Source: Candidatus Nealsonbacteria bacterium CG23_combo_of_CG06-09_8_20_14_all_40_13 (GTDB lineage: Bacteria; Patescibacteriota; UBA1384; UBA12157_A; GCA-002773005). From it: a stretch of 36,356 nucleotides of DNA. The stretch is from positions 1 to 36,356 of the forward strand of contig PCRM01000034.1 in the NCBI GenBank assembly GCA_002771215.1, in the 5' to 3' direction. Positions 22,744 to 29,971 of this stretch are shown piece after piece. The notes below the pieces were generated by a model. The model made no database searches, was not told the origin of the DNA, and was given only the letters and a program-made list of their open reading frames with translations. Every line of letters begins with the position of its first letter. Positions within the stretch are counted from its first letter, which is position 1. A program made the translations under genes and the position numbers.

Positions 22744-23391
22744 GGCGCCAGAGAAGGTGCAAGGAAAAGTTTGGCCTGGGAAGGGAGAGAGTTTTTAGCA
22801 ATTTTTCGAGAAAGGCGGCTCGGCGGAGGGGGTTCCCCTACTTAACCGGCTTGTCACTTGTGTTTCCACCAGCGTCGACAACCGGTGGCAAGATAGCCTT
22901 TCTGCCGGATTTATCTCCCATGCGTTTAGTGCATAGGCCGGTTCGCGCCATCTGCCCTACTTCCGACAAAAGAGACAGAACCTTCTTACCGACCCTTACC
23001 CAGGCCAAGAAACGCGGGATTGATGAAGTGCAAAAGAAAGGGGGCAGATCGTTTCCAGTCGCGACGTGCGTGATGGGTCTCATCTCCGCATAGAAACGAC
23101 CTTGGTCGGCTTTCGCCACAAACAGAGCCGTTACTTGGGTTATCCCATTGTGGCTTCCCTCTGTCTGCAGCTCCAGCTATAGCCCGTCTTTCTCTACAAA
23201 CGCAAATCACCAATCCCGAAAAATTTGAGAAAGGGGGGAGAAGCGGCTAATTCGGTCACGTGAGACAAACCGTCCCGCAGGGCAATTGCAGGTCAAATTG
23301 ACCCGCGCCCTGGTGACTATAGCTTCTGTACCATCCCCCTTTCTCAAGTTACCATTAGATAAGTTAATGTTCATCAAACTTTTCAGTTTGA
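22690..23391 (-). ncRNA. Candidate large structured non-coding RNA, about 700 nt
   Basis: A unit from a consensus promoter (23399-23427) to a strong terminator with no ORF having both a start and an SD on its strand. Helices seen: 23335-23347 with 23225-23237 (13 bp, closing a branched domain containing GTCAC/GTGAC, AGGGC/GCCCT, GGGAC/GTCTC), 22993-23008 with 22771-22785 (15 bp, one bulge), 23148-23154 with 23115-23121, 23093-23099 with 23049-23055, 22937-22943 with 22854-22860, and 22884-22888 with 22866-22870. It is GC-rich in an AT-rich genome. I found no RNase P, tmRNA, SRP or group II signatures. A plus-strand ORF at 22722-23093 is an alternative reading. Confidence 0.55.
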
Positions 23392-23398
23392 CAAAATG

Positions 23399-23427
23399 AT
23401 TATAGTATATACTTTAATTTTTGTCAA
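23399..23427 (-). promoter_or_regulatory. Perfect consensus promoter of the candidate RNA
   Basis: Minus strand TTGACA (23427-23422), 17-nt spacer, TATAAT (23404-23399). Confidence 0.9.
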
Positions 23428-23468
23428 GGTTTTTAGACAAATTTAAAAGTTTCATGCTAAAATTAACC

Positions 23469-23474
23469 TATAAT
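23469..23474 (+). promoter_or_regulatory. lepA: -10 element upstream of lepA
   Basis: TATAAT about 55 bases before the lepA start; the -35 region is poor. It is back to back with the RNA promoter. Confidence 0.4.
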
Positions 23475-23527
23475 AATCAAATGCAAAATCTGCAGCAAAC
23501 GAGATTCATTACCAAAAAAGCTATTTT

Positions 23528-25252
23528 ATGAATAATCTTCAAATCCGCAATTTTGTCATTATTTCTCATATCGACCACGGCAAATCAACGCTGGCCGACC
23601 GGCTTTTGGAGTTGACCAACACTGTGCCTAAAGACAAAATGCGCGCCCAATATTTAGATATGATGGATTTGGAACGCGAAAGGGGAGTAACAATTAAAAT
23701 GGCGCCAGTGAGAATGATTTGGAAAGATTCAATCCTTAACTTGATTGACACTCCGGGCCACGTTGATTTCGCCTACGAAGTTTCCAGAGCTTTAGCTGCT
23801 GTTGAAGGCGCTTTGCTTTTAGTTGACGCCACGGCCGGCATTCAAGCACAGACGCTTTTCAATTTGGAAAAAGCGCAAAAACAAAATTTAAAAATCATTC
23901 CCATAATCAATAAAATTGACTCGCCGGCCGCGCAAATCGAAAAAACACAAGAAGAACTGGTAAGTTTGGGCTTTCAAAAAGAGGAAATTTTGCAAATTTC
24001 CGCCAAAACAGGACAAAATGTCCAAAATGTTTTAAAAGCCATTATTGAAAGAATTCCTCCTCCAATTGAAAATTTACAAAATCCATTAAAGGCCTTAATT
24101 TTTGACTTGCTGTATGACCAATATAAGGGCGTTATTGCCTACGTGCGGGTATTTGACGGGACAATTGCCAAAAACGAAAAAATTAAATTTTTGATAGGGG
24201 AGACAGAAGGGGAGATTTTAGAACTTGGTTATTTTAAGCCGCAGTTTGCTACAGCTTCTAAAATATCCGCCGGCGAGATCGGCTACCTCAAAACCGGCAT
24301 TAAAGAAATTTCAAAAATAATGGTAGGGGACACTATCACGCTCGCCTCTATCGCCCACCCTGAGCAAGATTTAAAAATTGCCGGCTATCAGCAGCCAAAA
24401 CCAATGGTTTTTGCCAGCATTTACCCCATTGAGGGTGAAAACCATAAAAAATTAGCTGACGCGCTTGGGAAATTAAAATTAAATGATTACTCTCTCTCTT
24501 TTAATTTTGAACGGTCAAAAGCATTAGGGGCTGGCTTTCGCTGCGGTTTTTTGGGCTTGTTTCACTTAGAAATTACCAAAGAAAGATTAGAAAGAGAATC
24601 TGCCTTAGAGCTGATAGTTACTTCTCCGACGGTCGACATTCAAGTAACCGAGCACGGCTATCGCGAACCGTATGTTGATTTGGAAATTATCACCCCTCAA
24701 CAATATTTAGGTCAAGCAATGGAGCTAGCGCAATCTCACCGCGGACAATATAAAGAGATAAAATATCTTGGAGACCGGGTAATTGTGCTATACGAGAACC
24801 CGCTGTCTGAAATTATTATTGGTTTTTACGACCAGCTAAAAAATTTATCCGAGGGCTATGCCTCAATGAATTATCAGTTTTCAGGTTATAGAGATGCCGA
24901 TCTAGTTCAGTTGGATATTTTAATTGCCGGCGAAAAAGTTGAGCCGATGACCCAAATTGTTGCCCGCTCAAAATCAGAATCCACCAGCAGAAATATAGTG
25001 AAGAAATTAAAAGATTTAGTGCCAAGGCAGTTATACAAAGTTTCCCTGCAGGCGGCAATTGGTGCAAAAATCGTCGCCCGTGAAGATATTCCCGCCATGC
25101 GCAAAGATGTTACCGCGCCTTTGTATGGCGGTGATGTAACCAGGAAAAGAAAATTATTAGAAAAACAGAAAAAAGGCAAAAAACGTCTCAAGCACTTGGG
25201 CAAAGTGGACATCCCCAGCGATTTATTTTTAGAGCTTTTGAAAATTGATTAA
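23528..25252 (+). CDS. lepA: Elongation factor 4 (LepA), back-translocating GTPase
   Basis: A 574-residue translational GTPase. G domain motifs: IDHGKSTLADRLL (G1), the RGVTIK switch (G2), DTPGHVDF (G3), INKIDSPAAQ (G4) and SAKTGQN (G5). Domain II, the EF-G III and V-like domains and the LepA-specific C-terminal domain follow (RCGFLGLFHLEI, GYREPYVDLEIITPQQYLG, REDIPAMRKDVTAPLYGGD, KKGKKRLKHLGKVDIP). EF4 acts on stalled or mistranslocated ribosomes and in ribosome assembly. The length is slightly under the usual ~600. No SD precedes the ATG. It stands alone, divergent from the candidate RNA. Confidence 0.97.
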   Translation: MNNLQIRNFVIISHIDHGKSTLADRLLELTNTVPKDKMRAQYLDMMDLERERGVTIKMAPVRMIWKDSILNLIDTPGHVDFAYEVSRALAAVEGALLLVDATAGIQAQTLFNLEKAQKQNLKIIPIINKIDSPAAQIEKTQEELVSLGFQKEEILQISAKTGQNVQNVLKAIIERIPPPIENLQNPLKALIFDLLYDQYKGVIAYVRVFDGTIAKNEKIKFLIGETEGEILELGYFKPQFATASKISAGEIGYLKTGIKEISKIMVGDTITLASIAHPEQDLKIAGYQQPKPMVFASIYPIEGENHKKLADALGKLKLNDYSLSFNFERSKALGAGFRCGFLGLFHLEITKERLERESALELIVTSPTVDIQVTEHGYREPYVDLEIITPQQYLGQAMELAQSHRGQYKEIKYLGDRVIVLYENPLSEIIIGFYDQLKNLSEGYASMNYQFSGYRDADLVQLDILIAGEKVEPMTQIVARSKSESTSRNIVKKLKDLVPRQLYKVSLQAAIGAKIVAREDIPAMRKDVTAPLYGGDVTRKRKLLEKQKKGKKRLKHLGKVDIPSDLFLELLKID

Positions 25253-25287
25253 AAAAGCTCTAATTTAATCATTTTTCTGCTATTTGC

Positions 25288-25316
25288 TTGACAAAAGTAT
25301 GGAAATATGGTATCAT
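25288..25316 (+). promoter_or_regulatory. Promoter of the 25369 gene
   Basis: TTGACA (25288-25293), 17-nt spacer, TATCAT (25311-25316). Confidence 0.75.
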
Positions 25317-25368
25317 AATCTAGTTCTTGTTCTTTGAGAACATATTCTTATCAAAGGGGGTACCAAAA

Positions 25369-26436
25369 TTGGCAGTACCAGTATCTGTTGTGAAGCTCGT
25401 AACACACGAAAATCCACATCTGGATGAAATCGTGGCCTTCCTTCTCTTACGTCTGTTCGGGGAGAAAATGTTCCCGGGCGTCGCGCAGGCTCCAGTCGAG
25501 TTTTGTAGGACTGGAGGCGAATGCCCAAATGGCAAAACTGCGGATGAATACGAAAAAGAGGGAGTTCTGTTTATTGGCACAGGCCGCGGCCGATTCGACG
25601 AGCATGGCAAGAAGCGAGTAGGCGAAGCTCTGTGTGCTGCAACACTGGTTGCAGAGAAACTGGACATTAGAGAAAATCCTGCCTTACGCCTTTTGCTCAA
25701 AGAAACCCTCGACAACGACGCGTACGCCTCTGCCGGTCTTACCGATCTTGCATCGGTAATAAAAGCGATGTACCTCCAAGGGATAAATCCCTTAGAGGTT
25801 ATAAACTGGGCGACAAGAGGTATTGAAGCTCTATATGCCCAGCAACTGCGCTACCAAGAGGCAGTTGCAGAACTTATTGAGGCAATCGTAGACGAAGTCG
25901 AGGCTGGTGGTAAGATCTACAAAGTTGTCAGTATTGTTTCTGACAACCCTGAGATCCAAAGGGCAGCCAGATCTAAGGATTTAAATTCTGCGGTTGTCAT
26001 CCAACAAAAAAAGACTGGCCACATCCAAATTTTTACCAATCAAGGCCAGATCCCGAATATCAGAGACATTGTCAGAATAGTCCGGATTGCAGAGTCGCAA
26101 GCAAAAGGACGGATGACGCGCCTTCCTTGGAAAGAGCTAGAAGTTACGGAAAGAATTTCCGAGATTCCCGAATGGTACTACATGGTACCAGGGGAAAACC
26201 TACTCAATGGTAGCTTGACAGCGACGGACGTCCCACCCACGAACCTGAGCTTTAATCGGGTAAGAGAGTTGGTCAAATTGGCTCTTTCTCACCAATTCGA
26301 CCCAGACCACGTTGAACAATGTTTATTGGGCAATTGCACACACAAAGACAAACCCTGTGTACTCTTTCTCTGGGGCTTCAGTTGGTGCAGAAAGATCCGC
26401 TACCAACAAGCACAACAACCTTCAGAGGAGACCTAA
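25369..26436 (+). CDS. MYG1/UPF0160-like protein (tentative)
   Basis: A 355-residue soluble protein. Its N-terminus VTHENPHLDEIVAFLLLRLF has the T-H-x3-H-x-D-E pattern of MYG1/UPF0160 proteins, which are related to DHH phosphoesterases and include a 3'-5' RNA exonuclease, and GTGRGRFDEHG resembles their FDHHQ box. I cannot verify the rest; a Cys pair cluster appears near residues 46-52 and at the C-terminus (CLLGNCTHKDKPC). The start is TTG 25369, because AAAGGGGGT lies 7 bases upstream; earlier in-frame codons read promoter-proximal leader. GC-rich, single gene, own promoter and terminator. Confidence 0.45.
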   Translation: MAVPVSVVKLVTHENPHLDEIVAFLLLRLFGEKMFPGVAQAPVEFCRTGGECPNGKTADEYEKEGVLFIGTGRGRFDEHGKKRVGEALCAATLVAEKLDIRENPALRLLLKETLDNDAYASAGLTDLASVIKAMYLQGINPLEVINWATRGIEALYAQQLRYQEAVAELIEAIVDEVEAGGKIYKVVSIVSDNPEIQRAARSKDLNSAVVIQQKKTGHIQIFTNQGQIPNIRDIVRIVRIAESQAKGRMTRLPWKELEVTERISEIPEWYYMVPGENLLNGSLTATDVPPTNLSFNRVRELVKLALSHQFDPDHVEQCLLGNCTHKDKPCVLFLWGFSWCRKIRYQQAQQPSEET

Positions 26437-26445
26437 CTTAACACT

Positions 26446-26482
26446 GAGTCATTCCGTCGCCTGACGGGGTGGCTCTTTTTTT
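26446..26482 (+). terminator. Terminator of the 25369 gene
   Basis: Long stem from GAG (26446) to CTC (26475) with CCGTC/GACGG at its centre and some G-U pairs, then TTTTTTT. Confidence 0.85.
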
Positions 26483-26507
26483 ATCTAGAAATCTAATTTT
26501 TTCCGGT

Positions 26508-26789
26508 TTAGCTCGCAAGTTCGTCGACTTCTTTTTTGCCGGCGGCCAGTTCCTTAATCTGCTCCATATCGCTCTTTAGAAGCATTGCTTCAAATTCACC
26601 CACATGAGTTTTTTCTTCTTTGGCAATATCTGAAAGCAATTTTTTGATATTGCCATTGTCTGTCATCGCCGCCATCTGTTCGTATTGGTTAACCGCGTCC
26701 AGCTCAGCAATCATCCCCGCCCGCAAAATCTCGTTATCAACGTCGTCTTTTTTCACTTTTGATAAATCAATGGGGGTTTGTGACGCCAT
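26508..26789 (-). CDS. Mini ferritin-like (rubrerythrin-type) protein
   Basis: A 93-residue two-helix protein. MIAELDAVNQYEQMAAMT supplies a helix with Glu and Tyr/Gln, and IAKEEKTHVGEFEAMLL holds the ExxH metal pair. Proteins of this size carry half of a four-helix ferritin bundle and must dimerise to make the di-iron site, as in encapsulated ferritins. A role in iron or peroxide handling is inferred; no encapsulin gene is in view. AGGAGGT lies four bases before the ATG, giving a clear start. It converges on the MYG1-like gene. Confidence 0.8.
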   Translation of the reverse strand: MASQTPIDLSKVKKDDVDNEILRAGMIAELDAVNQYEQMAAMTDNGNIKKLLSDIAKEEKTHVGEFEAMLLKSDMEQIKELAAGKKEVDELAS

Positions 26790-26809
26790 ATCGACCTCCT
26801 AAAATAATT

Positions 26810-26914
26810 ATAAACTACTCTGCGGCTTGCCGCAGAGTATCCTACGAAAAGTTTTTTTCCAAATAGGCCTTCGTCCCTGTGGCAAGCCACAGGGTATTCG
26901 GCCTCTTGAAAATA
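26810..26914 (+). repeat. Two-hairpin repeat family, full copy
   Basis: TAAACTACTC, hairpin CTCTGCGGC/GCCGCAGAG, AAATAGGCCTTCGTCC, second hairpin CCTGTGGC/GCCACAGG, then GGTATTCGGCCTCTTGAAAATAAATG. Stems differ from copy 17924-18030 but keep pairing, which points to selection on structure. Confidence 0.75.
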
Positions 26915-27021
26915 AATGATAAATGATGAATTATAAATGTGAAATCTCAAAAAATCCTATTTCTGAATTTTTACTAATGACTGAAGATCAATGACTAATG
27001 ACTATCCACCAGCTGGCGGAT

Positions 27022-27108
27022 TGGTGCCGGGAAGAGGACTCGAACCTCCACGCCCTTTCGGGCACGTGCACCTCAAGCACGTCTGTATACCAATTCCAGC
27101 ACCCCGGC
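27022..27108 (-). tRNA. tRNA-Leu (GAG)
   Basis: Class II tRNA with encoded CCA; anticodon stem CGTGC/GCACG with loop TTGAGGT (anticodon GAG), variable arm GCCC/GGGC and T arm GAGG/CCTC. Confidence 0.94.
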
Positions 27109-27228
27109 GCGTATACTCCACCTTCATTAAAATTACGGCGGATTTTGTATTTACTTAAGGAATTTAATACTCAACAATTCCGCCACCTGCCCACAACACC
27201 TAAGCAAATTCCTCCTGCTTGCGATGGC

Positions 27229-27243
27229 AGGCGGGCCTGCCCG
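27229..27243. repeat. 15-bp dispersed palindromic repeat
   Basis: AGGCGGGCCTGCCCG occurs here and identically at 32150-32164. GGGC/GCCC pairing is imperfectly self-complementary. Confidence 0.5.
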
Positions 27244-27298
27244 CTATCAAAATTATACCTTAAAATAGAACTTTTATCAACTTTAATTTCAGAGAAAG

Positions 27299-27391
27299 CG
27301 AGCCGCTAGACAATAAAATTTATTTGCAAACGCCACAGGAAGGCCTTGACCGCTCCTGTAGAGCGAGAAATTTTTTGGCGCGGCGAGCGAA
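27299..27391. repeat. Multi-arm structured repeat, copy B
   Basis: AGCGAGCCGCTAGAC, AATAAA/TTTATT hairpin, CACAGGAAG ... CGCTCCTGTA stem, end GGCGCGGCGAGCGA. Aligns with 13583-13685. It lies about 40 bases after the stop of the nucleotidyltransferase gene. The remaining sequence between 27109 and 27430 holds no ORF. Confidence 0.7.
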
Positions 27392-27430
27392 TATTTTAAC
27401 TTTTGCGTTTTGCGTTTTTAGTTTTAACTT

Positions 27431-28267
27431 TTATTTCCCCCACTCCTTCACCGCCTCCGCATAAATTTCCGGCGTACCGACATCATACCAACGTCCTTCA
27501 AAAAGATAGCCGTAAAGTTGGCCGCTTTTGGCCAATTTTGGCAATAGATCATTTTCCAACATCGAAAAACCCTTTTTCGGCACCATCTCAATTACTTTAG
27601 GTGAGAGTATTTGAATGCCGGAAAAAACCACGTGAGAAAGAGTATGAGCTTTATGCGGTTTTTCGGTAAAATCAACCACTTTGTCGCCGTGCAGACACAC
27701 CACGCCATACTCTGATGGTTTAGCCACTGAGGTCAAGGCGATTGAGGTTAAACCGCCGTGCGCGCTGTGAAAATCAATAAAATCTGTCAAGTTAATATCG
27801 GCCAAAACATCACCATAAAGCAGCAAAAATGGCTCGTTGCCCAATAAATTTTTAGCCAGTCGCAACGGCGCGGCCGTGCCTTCCTCTTTCAGCTCTTCAA
27901 TATAAACAATGGAAATGCCAAATTTTGCCCCATCGCCAAAATGATTTTTTATTTTGTCGCCCAGCGCACCGACTAAAATGATTATCTCTCGGATATTGTG
28001 TTCGCGCAGTTTATCAATAATATGCTCTAAAATCGGTTTACCTTTGACCGGCAGCATTGTTTTGGGCATTTCATAGGTGAACGGACGCATTTTTACGCCG
28101 GCGCCGCCGGCTAAAATAAAGGCCTTTTTGATTTTCGGCGCTAAAGTTTTTGACAGTAAATATTCAATCGCGTGAGAACGGTTGCGAATTCTATCGCCGT
28201 CAATAGTTTGATCCAACGCACGGATTACATCTTTTTTTAACGTAATTGTTAGTCGTTGTCTGGTCAT
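27431..28267 (-). CDS. Nucleotidyltransferase (NDP-sugar pyrophosphorylase type) with N-terminal ribbon-helix-helix domain
   Basis: A 278-residue fusion. Residues 1-42 (RLTITLKKDVIRALDQTI, NRSHAIEYLLSKTL) form a ribbon-helix-helix DNA-binding domain. From residue 48 there is an NTP-transferase: FILAGGAGVKMRPFTYEMPK with the nucleotide-binding loop, PMLPVKGKPI-type segment, LLYGDVLADINL with the metal-binding Asp, FTEKP and FEGRWYDVGTPEIY. It would make NDP-sugar precursors (glucose- or mannose-type) for surface glycans. The N-terminal domain suggests self-regulation; a 21-bp palindrome overlaps its promoter. Start ATG 28267 keeps the complete ribbon-helix-helix. Confidence 0.85.
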   Translation of the reverse strand: MTRQRLTITLKKDVIRALDQTIDGDRIRNRSHAIEYLLSKTLAPKIKKAFILAGGAGVKMRPFTYEMPKTMLPVKGKPILEHIIDKLREHNIREIIILVGALGDKIKNHFGDGAKFGISIVYIEELKEEGTAAPLRLAKNLLGNEPFLLLYGDVLADINLTDFIDFHSAHGGLTSIALTSVAKPSEYGVVCLHGDKVVDFTEKPHKAHTLSHVVFSGIQILSPKVIEMVPKKGFSMLENDLLPKLAKSGQLYGYLFEGRWYDVGTPEIYAEAVKEWGK

Positions 28268-28292
28268 AATTACCTTTTAATCTGTCAAACAG

Positions 28293-28321
28293 AGTATAAG
28301 TCCAAATTAACAGGTTGTCAA
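28293..28321 (-). promoter_or_regulatory. Promoter of the RHH-nucleotidyltransferase gene
   Basis: Minus strand TTGACA (28321-28316), 17-nt spacer, TATACT (28298-28293). Confidence 0.8.
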
Positions 28322-28335
28322 GCTCAGCTTGACAA
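28315..28335. promoter_or_regulatory. 21-bp perfect palindrome, candidate operator
   Basis: TTGTCAAGCT, central C, AGCTTGACAA. It covers the -35 of the minus promoter and lies about 40 bases upstream of the divergent plus promoter. Possible binding site of the RHH domain encoded next door; inference only. Confidence 0.5.
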
Positions 28336-28375
28336 TTATCCCGCTTAGCGTGATGTCAATATTTTTACAATTATC

Positions 28376-28404
28376 TTGACAGATTTATCTTTATATGTTA
28401 TTAT
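28376..28404 (+). promoter_or_regulatory. Promoter of the 28474 gene
   Basis: TTGACA (28376-28381), 17-nt spacer, TATTAT (28399-28404). An 8-bp leader hairpin CAATAAAG/CTTTATTG follows at 28414-28434. Confidence 0.8.
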
Positions 28405-28473
28405 AAATTTCGTCAATAAAGAATTTCTTTATTGAAATTACCCGCTCATTCACAATTTAATAGGAGGATAAAA

Positions 28474-28722
28474 ATGTTTACCGTACAACATCTTCGGCGA
28501 ATAAGCGCCGCCGCCCAAAGATGTTCTGGTGGCGCCGCAAGAGTTGAAGTTTGTCGGCTACCGGTCAGAGATGACCAATGTGAGTTTTGCGAAGGACCAT
28601 TGGCCAAAATTACACTTTTTTATCTTTCTTCAGACGAACATCAACATCATTATGATGATGTTGATGAAAGAATCACTTGCGCCGACACTAGCTGCCTCGC
28701 CTTTATGAATGACAATGTCTAA
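28474..28722 (+). CDS. Small Cys-containing protein, unknown function
   Basis: An 82-residue protein; I do not recognise a family. CEFCEGPLAK near residue 36 and CADTSC near residue 72 give a CxxC and a Cys-x4-Cys, which may bind zinc. The start is ATG 28474, because AGGAGG lies 7 bases upstream; a longer in-frame ORF begins in the leader. The coding sequence contains a 12-bp inverted repeat with a 4-nt loop (28639-28650 / 28655-28666) encoding HQHHYDDVD, which would fold in the mRNA. It has its own promoter, leader hairpin and terminator. Confidence 0.6.
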   Translation: MFTVQHLRRISAAAQRCSGGAARVEVCRLPVRDDQCEFCEGPLAKITLFYLSSDEHQHHYDDVDERITCADTSCLAFMNDNV

Positions 28723-28734
28723 CTCTCCCCCTCG

Positions 28735-28762
28735 CCGCCCAAATAACTTGGGCGGTTTTTTT
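28735..28762 (+). terminator. Terminator between convergent units
   Basis: CCGCCCAA (28735-28742) / TTGGGCGG (28748-28755), 5-nt loop, then TTTTTTT on the plus strand. On the minus strand AAATAAAAAA context gives TTTTTTATTT before the hairpin, so its use by the Gam operon is less certain. Confidence 0.88.
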
Positions 28763-28814
28763 AAATAAAAAAGAGCAGTTTTATGACATGCTCGGGTCGA
28801 AGGATGAAACACTT

Positions 28815-29126
28815 TTAGTCCTCTACTATTTCGCAAACCCCCTGTGCAAACAATAACCAATCACTATCAGCAATAATTCGGTTTCTCTTCCACCAATCGG
28901 CGGCTTCCGGGCTGTTTTTGCCTAAGATACCGATTGCCTCTTCTTTTTTTATCCTATAAACTTCAATGTCGAGGTTTGCACGCTTACCACTCACCACTTC
29001 GATTACGGTGCAAAATGTGGTAATAGGAGTCTCATCTACAGGAAGAACTAATCCCACCCATTCTTCTCGCACCCATTCTGGCGCTTCCCCTGGCGGAACA
29101 GCAACAATCTTGATCTTCATTGCCAT
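28815..29126 (-). CDS. Unknown 103-residue protein of the Gam operon
   Basis: Not recognised. The protein starts MAMKIKIVAVPPGEAPEWVREEW, followed by TTFCTVIEVVSGKRANLDIEVYRIKKEEAIG, and ends acidic (VCEIVED). A small alpha/beta fold with several strands is likely; no membrane segment. AGGAGACAAG directly precedes ATG 29126. It is the last gene of a three-gene operon, 28 bases after the gam-like gene, so a link to DNA-end protection is possible but only contextual. Confidence 0.55.
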   Translation of the reverse strand: MAMKIKIVAVPPGEAPEWVREEWVGLVLPVDETPITTFCTVIEVVSGKRANLDIEVYRIKKEEAIGILGKNSPEAADWWKRNRIIADSDWLLFAQGVCEIVED

Positions 29127-29154
29127 CTTGTCTCCTTTCAGCTTGTAAAATCAA

Positions 29155-29712
29155 TTATTCGCCGCTTGGCGTTTTTTTCAGTTTGTCGGTGTTCTTGGAG
29201 ATAGTGACGCGAAGATCGGCGGGCCGAACTTCAAAGAATTCATCCTGCTTGATCTTGAAACCAGCTACCCCTATTGCCACCTCTTGCTCTCTCAGGATTG
29301 CTTGTTTGTCAACTTCTTCCTTGGTCCTGACAAAACGCTCCAATCCCATCTGTTTCAAGGCGGCAATCACTAATTTTTCAGCCTTGGTGAGTACCACCGA
29401 GGCCGGTTTTAGCCGCCACCGAAACCAGCCGGTCGGCAACTCAACAGTTTTTTTCTTTCCTCTGTCGGTCAGCTCATCACGGTGACTTGCGGCGAAAGCA
29501 TAAAGTACTTCAACCAGTCGCGAAAGCTCCTGTTCGTGCGGTAATGACTGACCTGTCGCTTGCGCCTTTAGCTGTTCAACTTGGTTATTAAAAACAAGTT
29601 GAATTTCATCAATTTCCCTTTTCTTCTCGCCAATTTGCCGCACAACTTTGGTAGCCTGCTCAAGTGTCTGCGGTATCTCGATAACTTCCCGCTTAAATGT
29701 CGGTTTCTGCAC
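29155..29712 (-). CDS. Phage Mu Gam-like DNA-end-binding protein
   Basis: A 185-residue homologue of Mu Gam (host-nuclease inhibitor), which as a dimer binds double-stranded DNA ends, blocks exonucleases and is related to Ku. The N-terminal half is a predicted coiled coil (IGEKKREIDEIQLVFNNQVE). The conserved block follows: YAFAASHRDELTDRGKKKTV, ELPTGWFRWRLKPASVVL, LERFVRTKEEVDKQAIL and IGVAGFKIKQDEFFEVRPAD. Its start overlaps the zinc-ribbon gene by 20 bases. No other Mu genes (transposase, capsid) are visible, so this is an isolated phage-type gene now under a bacterial promoter. Confidence 0.88.
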   Translation of the reverse strand: MQKPTFKREVIEIPQTLEQATKVVRQIGEKKREIDEIQLVFNNQVEQLKAQATGQSLPHEQELSRLVEVLYAFAASHRDELTDRGKKKTVELPTGWFRWRLKPASVVLTKAEKLVIAALKQMGLERFVRTKEEVDKQAILREQEVAIGVAGFKIKQDEFFEVRPADLRVTISKNTDKLKKTPSGE

Positions 29713-29920
29713 TTTTACTCATCTCCTCTAAGTTATTCGGAGACGCAGAAGTTCTGCTCTCCACATGAAACATTGGGCTCTGATAACCACATCCTTCCTT
29801 ACGGCAGTTCATGACAAAGAGATTGGAAGTACTTGACACTCCCTTATATTCCATCATCAAACCGCATTGTGGGCACTTCATCTCAGGAACCCGCCCCTCC
29901 GGAAAGTTGATTTTGCTCAT
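29693..29920 (-). CDS. Small zinc-ribbon protein, first gene of the Gam operon
   Basis: A 75-residue protein with CPQCGLMMEY near residue 15 and CRKEGCGYQSP near residue 39, a four-Cys zinc ribbon of the kind in transcription or phage accessory proteins. The start is ATG 29920, preceded by GGAG at 10 bases; the longer ORF reads through the promoter and tRNA-Leu and is not credible. It overlaps the gam-like gene by 20 bases. The acidic/serine tail (SKSAETDI) is probably flexible. Confidence 0.65.
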   Translation of the reverse strand: MSKINFPEGRVPEMKCPQCGLMMEYKGVSSTSNLFVMNCRKEGCGYQSPMFHVESRTSASPNNLEEMSKSAETDI

Positions 29921-29971
29921 CTTCGCTAGTCTCCTTTTCAAGGTGCTTTTTGCCAATTCTGTGGCATTTGT

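Noticed and set aside
22722-23093. Plus-strand ORF (123 aa) with a perfect SD (GGAGGTGA) eight bases before its ATG
   Set aside because: No plus promoter is evident, the SD and start lie inside the minus-strand terminator stem, and the consensus promoter and T-run favour minus-strand transcription. Kept as the main alternative to the RNA call.
22838-23119. Minus-strand ORF (93 aa) inside the candidate RNA
   Set aside because: Begins at GTG with no SD, no recognised family, and is interrupted upstream by a stop; long ORFs arise easily in GC-rich DNA.
22690-23391. RNase P RNA, tmRNA or SRP RNA
   Set aside because: The GAGGAAAGTCC/ACAGAA pair of RNase P, the tRNA-like ends of tmRNA and the GGAAGCAGCC loop of SRP RNA were not found in the expected order.
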